64,000 bases of DNA from Pseudoalteromonas phenolica (GTDB lineage: Bacteria > Pseudomonadota > Gammaproteobacteria > Enterobacterales > Alteromonadaceae): positions 62,001-126,000 of the forward strand of contig NZ_PPSW01000007.1 of NCBI RefSeq assembly GCF_005876835.1. Direction: 5' to 3'. The position numbers and the translations under genes are program-made. The notes under the pieces were generated by a model. That model was not told where the DNA came from and made no database searches. It saw nothing but the letters and a program-made list of their open reading frames with translations. This document shows positions 1-9,793 of this stretch, piece by piece (positions within the stretch are counted from its first letter, which is position 1; the number at the start of each line of letters is the position of its first letter).

Positions 1-1708
1 CTGCTGCAATTTGAATATTACGATCCATTATTTCTTTCACTTCGTTCGATATGCTCTCTAAAGAATCACTGGCAATTTGTGTATGTTCAACACAGCGATT
101 TGCCTTATCTTTGCTCTCATCCATCGAAGTTTGCACTTGCGAAGAATAGTGCTGAATTTGCTCTATCATAGATTTAATTTCAGTGGTCGACTCTTGCGTT
201 CTTGAAGCCAGTGTTCGAACTTCATCGGCTACGACCGCAAAACCGCGGCCTTGCTCACCTGCTCGTGCGGCTTCAATTGCCGCATTAAGTGCTAATAGAT
301 TGGTTTGCTCTGCAATACCGTTGATCACAGATAGAATTTGTTCAATATTATTGCTGTAAGAGGCCAGTTCACTACTGAGCTGTTGAGCTGAACTAATAGA
401 CGCCGATAACTCCACAATATCTTGGGTTGTTTTTGCAAATACCTGCTTATTCTCATCTGCGGTTTTATTTACTGCGGTCACAGAAGTCGCTGCATCTTGA
501 GCACTTGCAGCAATATCCGATGAGGTCGTACTCATTTCATTCATTGCTGTCGCTAAATTATCTATCGACAAATATTGCTGATTCAGAGACTCAGATGACT
601 GCATTGACAACTGCGAAGCATGGTTGCTTTCTGAGGTGATATTCTCAGCTTTGTGCTTAATGTCTGACACCAACTGTTGCAAGTAAGATAAAAACTGGTT
701 GAAGTTATTTGCTACAACCCCGCACTCATCTTCAGTTTGCACATTTAAACGACGAGTCAAATCACCGCCGCCACTGGCGATTTGGCCAATTGCACTTTCT
801 AACGTATCAAGCGGACTCAACAGGTGTTTAGCAAGTTTTCTTAATAGAAATACACACAGCGCAATACTAAACACCGCGAAGATAAATGTACGACTGGTAA
901 AAGTAGACAAAGACTCATACACCAGAGACTTATCAAGCAACACAGCCAAATACCAATCAACCCCTGCACTGTCATCAAGCGGAAAAAAGTAGGCCAGTTT
1001 GTCTTCGCCTTGATGACTCAACTCTAAAATTTCTCCTTGTCTATTTGGACCTAGTTCGTACACTGCTTGGCTAGACTTACCATTTAAACTGGCATTAGGA
1101 TGGGTAATAATCGTGCCTTGCCCGTCAACAATAAACGCAAAGCCGGTATTGTTAAAATTAATCGTATTCACACTATCTGCGATTGTTTGCAAAGACAAAT
1201 CGCCCCCTATCGCCCCTTTAAAACCTCCGCTATTAACTGAAGTAACAATAGAAACTAAAAGCTCCTTCGTAGCTGCATCAACATAAGGTGGTGTAAACAC
1301 TACGCCTTGACTGTTTTTAGCTTGTTGATACCAAGCGCGCTCGCGAAAGTCGATCTCTGGTGGGTTCACACGATTTTTGTTATTGGAGCGAAGTCCCTGC
1401 TCGTCAGCCAAGGTGCCAAACACCAACAAAAACTCATTTCTAAGCGCATTGTTTTCGAGGGATTTCTGAAAGTTACTTTTTGAAAAATCAGCTTCAAGCT
1501 GATGCTTTAGAATACGAACTTGGGCTGCTTTCCCGGCCATCCAATTACTGATACTACTACTGAGTAAAGCGGTATTATCGACCACATAGGCCTGTGTTTT
1601 TTGCTTTAAGCTATTTTCAACCAAAATATATGTTGATAGCGCCAGAAGCGAAATCACCATAAAAACAACAACCCCAGATACCACCGAAAACTTAGATCTA
1701 ATCTTCAT
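1..1708 (-). CDS. Methyl-accepting chemotaxis protein, C-terminal end cut by window edge
   Basis: Inner-membrane chemoreceptor that signals ligand binding to the CheA/CheW kinase complex. Reading leftward from the ATG at 1706-1708 gives about 569 residues with no stop before the window edge. In order: a first membrane segment (about residues 8-28); a periplasmic region of about 240 residues resembling a dCache sensor, including the stretch [10 protein letters not shown] typical of that fold; a second membrane segment (about 268-290); a HAMP linker; and a cytoplasmic signalling domain whose conserved hairpin tip [20 protein letters not shown] lies near residues 460-480. The end of the signalling domain is missing only because the window stops. 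It is divergent from the porin/binding-protein pair that starts at 1803, so all three may serve the same nutrient, but that is inference. The ligand cannot be predicted. Confidence 0.95.
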   Translation of the reverse strand, partial: MKIRSKFSVVSGVVVFMVISLLALSTYILVENSLKQKTQAYVVDNTALLSSSISNWMAGKAAQVRILKHQLEADFSKSNFQKSLENNALRNEFLLVFGTLADEQGLRSNNKNRVNPPEIDFRERAWYQQAKNSQGVVFTPPYVDAATKELLVSIVTSVNSGGFKGAIGGDLSLQTIADSVNTINFNNTGFAFIVDGQGTIITHPNASLNGKSSQAVYELGPNRQGEILELSHQGEDKLAYFFPLDDSAGVDWYLAVLLDKSLVYESLSTFTSRTFIFAVFSIALCVFLLRKLAKHLLSPLDTLESAIGQIASGGGDLTRRLNVQTEDECGVVANNFNQFLSYLQQLVSDIKHKAENITSESNHASQLSMQSSESLNQQYLSIDNLATAMNEMSTTSSDIAASAQDAATSVTAVNKTADENKQVFAKTTQDIVELSASISSAQQLSSELASYSNNIEQILSVINGIAEQTNLLALNAAIEAARAGEQGRGFAVVADEVRTLASRTQESTTEIKSMIEQIQHYSSQVQTSMDESKDKANRCVEHTQIASDSLESISNEVKEIMDRNIQIAA

Positions 1709-1802
1709 TTCTCAGCCTTATTCGAATTAAGCAAGAAAGCCATTAGCATTGTGTAAATATAAACTATACTCAAAAAAACACGCACTTTTGCAGAGAATTC
1801 TT

Positions 1803-2933
1803 ATGAGAAGCATTGCTTTTGTCACCGCCTTGTTAAGTCTTATCTATGCAGTAAACGTATCAGCAGCTTCGAATACACAAGACGAAATAGCCTTGTTGAA
1901 AGCGCAATTAAAACTATTGCAGCAAAAAATAGAAGCGCTAGAAAAAGCCCAAAAAAATCATCCGGTAGCCGAAAAACCAGCGCAAAAACCGAGTAAGGAT
2001 AAAACTGGAAAGGCTAAGCCTGACAAAGACCTAAAGTTTTACGCCACTATCAGACCAACTTACGGCTACATTGATAATGCAGGTGAGAGCACCACTGACG
2101 TCAGAGATGCGTTATCACACATGGGCGTTAAATCGACTCACCAATTCTCAAATGAATTTAAAGCCACACTTCATGGCGAATGGGGTATAGATTTATCTAA
2201 CAACGGAGATTTTGGTAAAGCAAGGCAAGTATATGTCTCGCTCGATACACCGCTCGGTGAGGTAGGCATAGGTAAACAGCGCCCCGCACAGTACTTATAC
2301 ATTGCTGAATATATTGATATTTTCAACCATGCGAGTAGTCCATTTGCCTACGACCCCGAAAGCATTTTCTTCGTGAACAACTTTCTCACCTACTCAAAAG
2401 AACTCGGTGATTTCACCTTCAAAGCAGGCGCGCAATATGACGGTGAAAATGGCGATAATTATTCAGACTTATTTAACGCAGGCCTAAGCTATGATGTCGA
2501 TAACCTACATCTCGCGATGACTTATCAAAATAATCATGTGTATGACGCCGAAACACACTTAGGTGAGAATCGTATTTTAGCCTTTTCTGGTGCTTATACT
2601 TTCCCGTCAGACCTCTATCTTGCTGTTGGTTATCAAGATAAAAGTTACGATCGCATCACAAGTAATGACCGAGATGGCTCAACATTCGATATCTCGTTAG
2701 GCTATCCAATCTCCAAGCACTATAAACTTAAGCTCGGATACTTTGATTTCGACGACGGTCTAGATAGCAGTGGCAATGGTTTTGACGGCTATAACGTGAC
2801 GCTGGAGTGGCTACCGGCCAACAAACTACGCTTTCATTTAGAGTACTTAACGAAGGACTATGCCAATAGCACAGGATTTGATTCTATTTCTGTGGGCTTT
2901 AGATATGACTATGTGAAGTTTTTAGATGAGTAA
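1803..2933 (+). CDS. Outer-membrane porin with N-terminal coiled coil
   Basis: Probable trimeric outer-membrane diffusion porin (Gram-negative porin fold). The open frame extends up to 1749, but the ATG at 1803 begins a clean signal peptide (MRSIAFVTALLSLIYAVNVSA), so I take that start, giving 376 residues. After the signal peptide comes a short coiled coil (DEIALLKAQLKLLQQKIEAL), then a Lys/Pro-rich linker, then about 300 residues of alternating beta strands ending in an aromatic-rich strand, as in porins that carry an N-terminal trimerising helix. The last codons overlap the start of the downstream solute-binding protein, so the two are probably co-translated and may act in the same uptake or sensing route. 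The substrate is unknown. Confidence 0.88.
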   Translation: MRSIAFVTALLSLIYAVNVSAASNTQDEIALLKAQLKLLQQKIEALEKAQKNHPVAEKPAQKPSKDKTGKAKPDKDLKFYATIRPTYGYIDNAGESTTDVRDALSHMGVKSTHQFSNEFKATLHGEWGIDLSNNGDFGKARQVYVSLDTPLGEVGIGKQRPAQYLYIAEYIDIFNHASSPFAYDPESIFFVNNFLTYSKELGDFTFKAGAQYDGENGDNYSDLFNAGLSYDVDNLHLAMTYQNNHVYDAETHLGENRILAFSGAYTFPSDLYLAVGYQDKSYDRITSNDRDGSTFDISLGYPISKHYKLKLGYFDFDDGLDSSGNGFDGYNVTLEWLPANKLRFHLEYLTKDYANSTGFDSISVGFRYDYVKFLDE

Positions 2934-3723
2934 AAGCAACCTATTACTATTGCTACTCTTTTGCTCATTGCTTTTATCAAACATCAGTGAAGCAAAAGCC
3001 GTAAAAGTAAAAGTAAAAGTGATTGTTGACGAGGATTACCCCCCTTATAGCTATGCGGTCAATGGTAACCCGCAAGGGATTTACATTAATCTGATCAGAA
3101 AAGCAGCTAATTTACTGAAAAATGACTACGATATTCAGTTTGAAGCGATGCCATGGAAGCGAGCTTTAAAGGAAATAGAATTAGGTCATGCTTTTGCAAT
3201 TTTGCCTCCTTATATACACAGACAAGCTCGCCCTTATATCGGTCCATACTCAGTCACGTTATTAACAGAGAGGGTTGTCACTGTTTGTCACCCAAATACA
3301 CATTTGCCAGCACTTTTAACTCCAAGCAATCTTGATTTAAAAGACTTCTCTAACAGAAAACAGCTAAACGTGGGTATCAATGCCGGTTATCTGATGTTTG
3401 ATGACAGATATAAAGCTTTAATAAAAAATGGGGCTATTAAAATATGGGAAAACAAAAGTACGCAATCAAACTTGCAAAAATTAATAGAGAAGAAGCTCGA
3501 CTGCTATGTGAATGATAGTCGAGCAATACAATTTAACTTGGCTCAAATGCCCAGTGCACTTGATATAAAGTTTGTTGAAGTTGATGAGATAAGTCGTCAA
3601 ACCGCGCATATTGGCTTTAGTAACAGTGAACATATTAAGTTTGCTTATAAAGAAGATTTAATACATAAACTCAACCAAGCAATCTTAACCATCAAAGAGC
3701 AATACCCTGAGTTCAAAGATTAA
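2926..3723 (+). CDS. Periplasmic solute-binding protein, family 3 (SBP_bac_3)
   Basis: Predicted periplasmic binding protein of the family-3 type, which usually bind amino acids or other small polar solutes. It has 265 residues, with a signal peptide to about residue 24 and then the typical opening VDEDYPPYSYAVNGNPQGIY and the motif MPWKRAL found in many Alteromonadales members. The start codon lies inside the end of the porin gene (8 bp overlap), indicating translational coupling. No ABC permease or ATPase gene is nearby, so it may be an orphan receptor partner, for instance of the adjacent chemoreceptor, rather than a transporter component; this is inference. A Lys-Val repeat (KVKVKVK) precedes the domain. 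Confidence 0.88.
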   Translation: MSKSNLLLLLLFCSLLLSNISEAKAVKVKVKVIVDEDYPPYSYAVNGNPQGIYINLIRKAANLLKNDYDIQFEAMPWKRALKEIELGHAFAILPPYIHRQARPYIGPYSVTLLTERVVTVCHPNTHLPALLTPSNLDLKDFSNRKQLNVGINAGYLMFDDRYKALIKNGAIKIWENKSTQSNLQKLIEKKLDCYVNDSRAIQFNLAQMPSALDIKFVEVDEISRQTAHIGFSNSEHIKFAYKEDLIHKLNQAILTIKEQYPEFKD

Positions 3724-3724
3724 A

Positions 3725-3743
3725 AAGGGGCTACTCGCCCCTT
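3725..3743 (-). terminator. Rho-independent terminator of the tricorn-like gene
   Basis: A seven-base-pair stem (AAGGGGC / GCCCCTT) with a five-base loop lies between two convergent genes. Read on the minus strand it is followed directly by a run of five T, so it should end the tricorn-like transcript. It may also slow transcription from the binding-protein side. Confidence 0.8.
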
Positions 3744-3759
3744 ATAAGAATAATGACTC

Positions 3760-6700
3760 TTAGTCTCTAAAGTTACTCGGTGCAGGTGGCACGACAAGCG
3801 GCTTTTTAGGGTTAGCTTCTAATTCTTTAAGAAGCTCTTTAACTGCGCGCTCTACCGATGGGTCTTTTCCTGCATGAATAAGCTCTGGACGATCGACCAC
3901 TTCTATATCTGGTGTTACACCTTCATTCTCTATGATCCAGTTGCCGTCGTTGTCAAGAATACGGAAAGTCGCAGCAATCACTTGCCCACCATCAACAAGG
4001 TATGGGTTGCCAGAAATACCAATCAAGCCACCCCAAGTTCGTGTGCCAATTAACTTACCAAGCCCCGCTTGACGGAAATAGTAAGGTAATGCATCACCTC
4101 CAGAACTCGAATAACCGTTAATTAGCATAGCTTTAGGGCCGTCATGAGCAAATGCTGGCGTTTTAGTTGGCTCAACACCTCGACGTTTCCAGTAATTTAA
4201 TGGCTTGCGAGATAACCAGGTAATTAGATGTTCAGGAATAAAACCACCGCCGTTGTAACGATCGTCAATGATCATCGCCTCTTTTGTCGTTTGTGGCATA
4301 AAGTTCTTGAATAAAGAGCGGTTACCTTCGTAATGTGTATTTGGTAAATGTACATAACCAATCTTGCCATTTGATAACTTGCTGACGTATTCAGCTCGGC
4401 TGTTCACCCAATCTAAATAACGCAGGCCTTGCTCACTGGCTACAGGTTTAACTGTCACCTTCCAAGCAGCATCAAAACTCGGTGAATCAGACAGCATTAG
4501 CTCAACTGGCTCACCCTGAGTATTTTCTAGCAATTCAAAGAAGTTACTCACTTGATCTACTGCTTGGCCATTTACCGATAGAATGAAGTTTCCTACTGAA
4601 GCATTAATGCCTGTTTGACCCAGTGGCGAGCGGAAGTCTTCATGCCAATCTTCACCTTGATAAATCTTGTTTATCTTCACAAAGCCAGACGGGTGACTTT
4701 CAACTCCAGCACCTAATAAACCATGCTTTTTACGTTCAGCGGTAGGCGCATCGCCCGATTGAACATAAATATGACCCGCATTAATTTCACCTGCGATTTC
4801 GCTAAGCACATAATCTAAATCAGTTCTGTGTGCTACCGCATCCGCCATTGGTTGATAACGCTTTAAAATTGCATCCCAATCTTGGCCATGGTGATTTTCA
4901 TCATAGAACCAATCGCGCAATGTACGCCATCCCTCCACATACATTTGCTGCCACTCAACCTTAGGATCAATTTTTAAATTCATCTTCGAGAGATCGAGCT
5001 GATTCGCTTTAAGATCTTGTTTTGCTTTCGGCTTGATAACACTGATGCTTTTACCTGAGCGAGCAATGATGTGTTTACCATTCGTCGACACTTTATACTG
5101 ACTCACGCCAGACGCGACTGTAGCCACTTTGCCATCAGGCTTGTTCGAAATAAGCTTAAGTGCACCACCTGATAGCGTTAAAACCCCGCCTTCTACACCC
5201 GTTAAGCCGCGATAATTTCCTGCTGGTGCATTTGTAGAGACGACACGTTTCATAAAGCCTTGAGGCTCAAGCGCATTCGTGTTTTCTTGTTGAGATTTAT
5301 TTTCAGTCTCTTCAGTGACAATGCCCGCTTCATCAGAGCTTAATGCGTTAATGGGTGTGATTTGATTATTCACAGCAACCGCATAAACTCGAGTGGCACG
5401 ATTAAACATATAATCAAACTCATACGAGCTGAACGTTAAGTTGTAATCACGTTCAGAGCTGAAATACAGATACTCACCGTCAGGAGAAAAAGTCGGGTTA
5501 CTTTCAGATGTCATCTCATCTGTTAAGCGTGTTACCTTCTGTGACTCAATATTGAAATGAAATAACGATGAGTAGCGGTTTTCGTTATTTTTTACATACA
5601 CAATATCGTTTGAATTTGGCGACCAAACATATTGAGTAAGACCGTTTTCATCAAACTTTGCTACATCTATTTTTGTTTGTTTGCCAGATGCGATATCAAG
5701 TAACCAAAGTGTGTGGTTTTTATCTGCAAAAAGTAGTTTGCTGTTATCAGGTGACCACTTAGGCGTGAAACGCCAAATTGTGCCATTACTTGTTAACTGC
5801 TTAACTTCATTATTGTTAGCGCGGTCTTTAATATAAATCTCGTACTCGCCTGTCACATCGCTCATATAAGCGATATATCGACCATTTGGCGACCAACTGG
5901 CTTCTATCTCACGGCCTTCAGGCGTGTAGCTTAAGTTACGAGTCGGACCTTGTTTTACAGGTACTGTGAATATTTCACCACGGGCTGTAAACACCGCGCG
6001 ATTGCCATCATGAGAGATGTCCATCGAGTCAATAAAGTCACTCACATTTTTACTGTAAGGCAAAGTGTGCTCTCTGATCCCCTCCACATTTATCTTTAGT
6101 TTCTCAGAGGACTTTGTCGCTTCATCGAAACGGTATAGATACCCACCATTTTCATAAACAATCGCATCAGGACCCGCAGAAGGCCACAATACATCGAAGT
6201 CATCATGCGTTGTCATTCGAACTGGTGACTTACCTTCACGATATTTATATAAATTTAGGGTGTAGTCTCTATCTGAAACGAAATAAATACTGTCATTTAC
6301 CCAGGTAGGCTGTTGATCTGTAGCGCGATGAGACGTAAGTTGTTTTGAAGTATTATTTTCTAAATCATACACCCACACATCTTGAGCACGACCACCACGT
6401 GAGCGCTTCCAAGTTCTAAATTCTCTGTCTATTGGCGTATAAACGTATTTACTTCCATCAGGAGAAAGCATGCCCCCACCCGTTTCAGGAATTGCCATCG
6501 GTTGCTCTAAGCCCCCTTCTGCTGGCACAATGTACGGACGACCCATTCGCTTACCCCAAGGGGTTCTATTTGCTCTAAATACGATATTTTTTCCGTCTGG
6601 CGTCCAGTCCATAACACGATAATCATAACCACCTCGAGGTGGCATCGGGCCAACATCATTATAGTAAGTTAATTGTTTCAAACCTGAGCCATCACGGTTT

Positions 6701-6981
6701 ATTACATAAACTTGGCGACTTCCGTTGTACTGGGCTGAAAATGCAATTTTACTCCCGTCTGGAGAAAACTTAGGAAAAGTTTCGAACCCCTCATGATGAG
6801 TTAAACGTTGGCTTTTTCCAGTCTTGGTATTAGCAACGTAAATGTCACCTGCATATACGAATGTGACATGCTCTTTATGAATATCAGGGAATCGTAAGAT
6901 ACGGGTATCTTGCGTTTGAAACGCAGAAGCCAAAGGCGCAACGACGGCAGCCATGGCCAAAACAAGATTTTTAATTTTCAT
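3760..6981 (-). CDS. Tricorn-like protease (beta-propeller, PDZ, S41 peptidase)
   Basis: Secreted or periplasmic serine protease of the tricorn family, likely degrading peptides. The frame runs to 7023, but the ATG at 6981 starts a signal peptide (MKIKNLVLAMAAVVAPLASA) behind a GAAG-like ribosome site, giving 1073 residues. The first two thirds hold many PD40/WD40-like propeller blades (for example FSPDGSKIAFSAQ, WSPNGRYIAYMSD). A PDZ domain follows (about 750-850), then the S41 peptidase domain. The nucleophile motif GYSSSGGDALPYY is near residue 958 and the acidic motif ENEGVTPDIEV near the end. The Ser of the archaeal Ser-His pair appears to be Gly here (NAGHIYV), so the catalytic charge relay may differ. 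It stands alone and is divergent from the next binding-protein gene. Confidence 0.93.
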   Translation of the reverse strand: MKIKNLVLAMAAVVAPLASAFQTQDTRILRFPDIHKEHVTFVYAGDIYVANTKTGKSQRLTHHEGFETFPKFSPDGSKIAFSAQYNGSRQVYVINRDGSGLKQLTYYNDVGPMPPRGGYDYRVMDWTPDGKNIVFRANRTPWGKRMGRPYIVPAEGGLEQPMAIPETGGGMLSPDGSKYVYTPIDREFRTWKRSRGGRAQDVWVYDLENNTSKQLTSHRATDQQPTWVNDSIYFVSDRDYTLNLYKYREGKSPVRMTTHDDFDVLWPSAGPDAIVYENGGYLYRFDEATKSSEKLKINVEGIREHTLPYSKNVSDFIDSMDISHDGNRAVFTARGEIFTVPVKQGPTRNLSYTPEGREIEASWSPNGRYIAYMSDVTGEYEIYIKDRANNNEVKQLTSNGTIWRFTPKWSPDNSKLLFADKNHTLWLLDIASGKQTKIDVAKFDENGLTQYVWSPNSNDIVYVKNNENRYSSLFHFNIESQKVTRLTDEMTSESNPTFSPDGEYLYFSSERDYNLTFSSYEFDYMFNRATRVYAVAVNNQITPINALSSDEAGIVTEETENKSQQENTNALEPQGFMKRVVSTNAPAGNYRGLTGVEGGVLTLSGGALKLISNKPDGKVATVASGVSQYKVSTNGKHIIARSGKSISVIKPKAKQDLKANQLDLSKMNLKIDPKVEWQQMYVEGWRTLRDWFYDENHHGQDWDAILKRYQPMADAVAHRTDLDYVLSEIAGEINAGHIYVQSGDAPTAERKKHGLLGAGVESHPSGFVKINKIYQGEDWHEDFRSPLGQTGINASVGNFILSVNGQAVDQVSNFFELLENTQGEPVELMLSDSPSFDAAWKVTVKPVASEQGLRYLDWVNSRAEYVSKLSNGKIGYVHLPNTHYEGNRSLFKNFMPQTTKEAMIIDDRYNGGGFIPEHLITWLSRKPLNYWKRRGVEPTKTPAFAHDGPKAMLINGYSSSGGDALPYYFRQAGLGKLIGTRTWGGLIGISGNPYLVDGGQVIAATFRILDNDGNWIIENEGVTPDIEVVDRPELIHAGKDPSVERAVKELLKELEANPKKPLVVPPAPSNFRD

Positions 6982-7195
6982 TCTTCGCTCGTTTTCATAA
7001 TGACTAATGTTACATAATAACATTTAAGTCTGCTGTGAAAGCTTTTTGAGATAAATTGGTTGTGACAAAATGTAACGATTAAAAGTGAGTTGATGCTCCC
7101 TATACTTCTTGCCCATGTAAAAAACTCAACAGTAAAATTTGCTTAACTGACTATGATTAGTAATATGGCAAAAAAGATATATCTTGTGAGTAATC

Positions 7196-8251
7196 ATGAT
7201 TAGGGTTTTCGTTTTTTTCATTCTATTTTGTTTTTTGCCTAGTTTTTTCGTTCAGGCAAATCAACTTAATGTTATGTTTTTGAACCCGGGTCACCCATCA
7301 AATAATCCAACCGGACATTTTTGGCCGAATGTTAATTACTTCATGCAAGAAGCTGCTGATGACTTAGATATCAACCTCACTACCATTTATGCCAACCGCA
7401 ATCATATTTTAATGAAATCTTTTGCTACGGATGTGATAGCTAAAAAACCAGATTATGCGGTTTTGGTCAATGAGAAAGGGGTCGCGGTCAAATTGGTTGA
7501 AGAGATCACCAAACATAAAATTCCAGTATTTATGTTGCTCAATGACCTCTCAGATGAAGAGCTAAGCTCTCTTTCTGCAGAGCAGAGGCAATATTATGCG
7601 GGCAGCTTGATCCCGAATAATTTTGACGCAGGCTTTTCTTTAGCAGAACAACTCCATGACGCATTAGTCACAAATAAAACCACACACGGCAAAGTCAATG
7701 TGCTTGCGCTTCATGGTGATACAACCTCGCCTGCTTCGGTTGCTCGAGCTGAAGGACTCAATAGCTTTTTGAATTCACACCCTGAAGTGCACTTAATAGA
7801 TAGCACAGTTGCACACTGGTCAAAACAACAAGCTTATGAAAAAGTAAAAGGTATTTTGAAGCATCAAAAAGTCGATATCATTTGGGCAGCCAATGATGCC
7901 ATGGCTTGTGGCGCAACCTCTGCAGTAGCCAGTTACAACCTGTTACCAACAATGCGAATTGGCGGTATAAACTGGGATGACGATATTCCTGAAGGAAGAT
8001 TAGCCGTGTCTGTTGGCGGCCATGTCACGCTTGGCGCGTATGCCATGGTTATGATCAAAGAGTTATCTGAAGGCAAAAGGAAACCAGAGAGAGTTGAACA
8101 TTCGATTTTTCAACACAGCAACATCAAAGCCTACCAAACCTTTATGTCGGCTTTGCAGCAAAAGCGTTTTAATCAGTGTAACTTTGCCGACTTCTTAAGT
8201 GACTCAGACATCAAACTTACATTTTCTATCAACAATTTGATTTGTGAGTAG
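7196..8251 (+). CDS. Sugar-type periplasmic binding protein (Peripla_BP_4 / RbsB-like)
   Basis: Predicted periplasmic receptor of the pentose/galactose-binding fold. It has 351 residues, with an N-terminal signal peptide (about 1-21) and two alternating Rossmann-like lobes. Typical elements include NEKGVAVKLVEEITKHKIPV in lobe one, VLALHGDTTSPASVARAEG at the hinge and IIWAANDAMACGATSA in lobe two. There is no ABC ATPase or permease beside it. In this bacterial group such orphan receptors often serve sensor kinases or chemoreceptors, so a sensing role is as likely as transport. The start is the ATG at 7196, with GTGAG just upstream. The ligand is not predictable. Confidence 0.87.
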   Translation: MIRVFVFFILFCFLPSFFVQANQLNVMFLNPGHPSNNPTGHFWPNVNYFMQEAADDLDINLTTIYANRNHILMKSFATDVIAKKPDYAVLVNEKGVAVKLVEEITKHKIPVFMLLNDLSDEELSSLSAEQRQYYAGSLIPNNFDAGFSLAEQLHDALVTNKTTHGKVNVLALHGDTTSPASVARAEGLNSFLNSHPEVHLIDSTVAHWSKQQAYEKVKGILKHQKVDIIWAANDAMACGATSAVASYNLLPTMRIGGINWDDDIPEGRLAVSVGGHVTLGAYAMVMIKELSEGKRKPERVEHSIFQHSNIKAYQTFMSALQQKRFNQCNFADFLSDSDIKLTFSINNLICE

Positions 8252-8357
8252 CTAACAAAAAATGCGTGGATTGAATAAGTTTTCTTTGAATTGTCTTACC
8301 CAATCTGCAAGATGAAAATAGAACCTAAAAATTAGCGTTCACCATTGATGGCCACTA

Positions 8358-9221
8358 TTATGCAGGTATGATTGCCTTCTCAGAATAATCATTTATCCAA
8401 ACATACTTGTGTGAATAATGCTTCTTATTATCAAAGAAAATATTGCAATTTTTAAGGCTTAATATTTCAGATAGGTTTCCATCCACAATGACTGTATCAC
8501 TTATCCTAACTTTCCTTAGAGGCAAGTTGGATATGCCTTTGATGCTGTTTAAAGAATGGCACTTTTCTAAAATAAGAGATTCAATACTTTTGATACAAAA
8601 CACGGATTCCAGATTCTCAACTTTCTTACATGTTTCTAGTCTCAACTCAGACAGGTCTATAAGCGCTAATTCCGAGATGTCTTTTAATTTACTGCATCTA
8701 TAAAGCATTAAATTTTTGAGTTTTCCAAACTGTTTAATACCGTTAGTAGACTCTATTGTAGCTTGTACTAACTCAAACCTATTCAGATTAGGCGAAGTTT
8801 TGAACTTGGATAAATCTTTATTTTTGTATTTGTCTATTCTCAATTGCAATAACCAACCAACTTGATGCAAGCTTTCAAAACAAGGACGCCAATCAATTTT
8901 TACAACTTTCAAGTTAGTAAGCTTCTCGAAATTAAATCCTTGTTTCACACCTAAGCATTCTAACTGCAAATACTCCAAATCTTGTAAATCTTCAATCATA
9001 GCCAAGTCTTTTATCTCATCGTCCATGAGGTATAGACATTTTAAGTTTTTAACTTTCGTTAAAAGACCTAATTCCTGGCTCTTCCATCCCAACCTTTGAT
9101 TTAGCAAAATAGATCTGTAATTCTTTGCGTTGATAAAGTCGATAACACCCATTGTCAGAGGCGAAATTAAATTCAGCCTTGGCTCAGAAAGGTAGTCATC
9201 TTCGACAATTATATATTCCAT
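8358..9221 (-). CDS. Leucine-rich-repeat protein of unknown function
   Basis: A 287-residue protein without signal peptide or membrane segment. From about residue 55 to 260 it is built of irregular leucine-rich repeats of roughly 20-24 residues, with the pattern LxxLxxLxLxxC (for example LKNLMLYRCSKLKDISEL and LSELRLETCKKVENLESV). Such proteins usually bind other proteins; the partner is unknown. The gene is visibly more AT-rich than its neighbours and lies beside the duplicated rraA fragment and palindromic DNA, which suggests recent acquisition. A weak GAAG ribosome site precedes the ATG. It could be an immunity or adaptor protein of a polymorphic system, but no toxin gene is seen next to it. 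Confidence 0.7.
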   Translation of the reverse strand: MEYIIVEDDYLSEPRLNLISPLTMGVIDFINAKNYRSILLNQRLGWKSQELGLLTKVKNLKCLYLMDDEIKDLAMIEDLQDLEYLQLECLGVKQGFNFEKLTNLKVVKIDWRPCFESLHQVGWLLQLRIDKYKNKDLSKFKTSPNLNRFELVQATIESTNGIKQFGKLKNLMLYRCSKLKDISELALIDLSELRLETCKKVENLESVFCIKSIESLILEKCHSLNSIKGISNLPLRKVRISDTVIVDGNLSEILSLKNCNIFFDNKKHYSHKYVWINDYSEKAIIPA

Positions 9222-9323
9222 TATTTCTTCAATCTCAAAAATATAGTCACGGAAAAATATTAACTAACTACGATTTCAAAATGAATAGATTAAATGAGCA
9301 TTTTTGCTAACAGCACTCCTCAG

Positions 9324-9485
9324 TTTTACTGATCACCACCCCATGTTCATCTGCATACACCCAATCATCTTCTGACACCTCTGCACCGAGAAAAGTAAGC
9401 GAGCTTAACACACTACCTAAACCTTGCTTTTTGGTTTTACGCGGAACGTGCCCTAATGCCATAACAAAGAAGGGAAATGTTTTCA
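9324..9485 (-). pseudogene. Duplicated 3' fragment of the rraA-like gene
   Basis: About 160 bp nearly repeats the 3' end of the intact rraA-like gene at 9805-9966, offset by 481 bp, including one perfectly matching block of roughly 85 bp. Its translation (VMALGHVPRKTKKQGLGSVL, then YADEHGVVISK) is the C-terminal third of the RraA fold only. The open frame continuing upstream to 9660 reads into unrelated palindromic DNA and shows no family match. I therefore regard it as a gene remnant, not a coding gene. Confidence 0.8.
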
Positions 9486-9589
9486 CAATGATGGGAGTCG
9501 CATCTTGCAATTTGTATCTTTGAAAACAGGAGCTGCAGACAACGCCCTTTCCCCTTGTATCACGCCTGAAAATAAGTAATTGATGAGTA

Positions 9590-9790
9590 ATGCGATCGCA
9601 TGGATGCGAGCCAAGCGATGATTTCGCCAAGGATGGCGAATACATTGCGGTTACGTTCACATCAATTAGTTATTTGAAGATTTAGCGAGATATAGGGGCG
9701 CCGTGGGAGTCCAGAGCGAAGGTCGCACCCGAGCGGTCGGCGGCAGCCGCCCTTTGGTTGCCGTCGCCAATGCGACAACAAACCAACACA
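9590..9790. repeat. Palindrome-rich intergenic element between the two rraA copies
   Basis: This stretch holds a chain of short palindromes: CGCATGGATGCG (about 9597-9608), TTCGCCAAGGATGGCGAA (about 9622-9639), then a GC-rich part (about 9697-9775) with GGCGGCAGCCGCC. It is much richer in GC than the flanking genes and has no convincing coding frame. It resembles a dispersed palindromic repeat or miniature mobile element. The identification is by structure only. Confidence 0.5.
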
Positions 9791-9793
9791 CCT

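Noticed and set aside
1749-1802. Earlier start for the porin
   Set aside because: The first 18 residues would disrupt the signal peptide; the ATG at 1803 starts it cleanly.
9307-9660. Open frame of 117 codons on the minus strand
   Set aside because: Only its 3' half encodes part of the RraA fold; the 5' half reads through palindromic DNA. It is a fragment of a duplicated gene, not a gene of its own.
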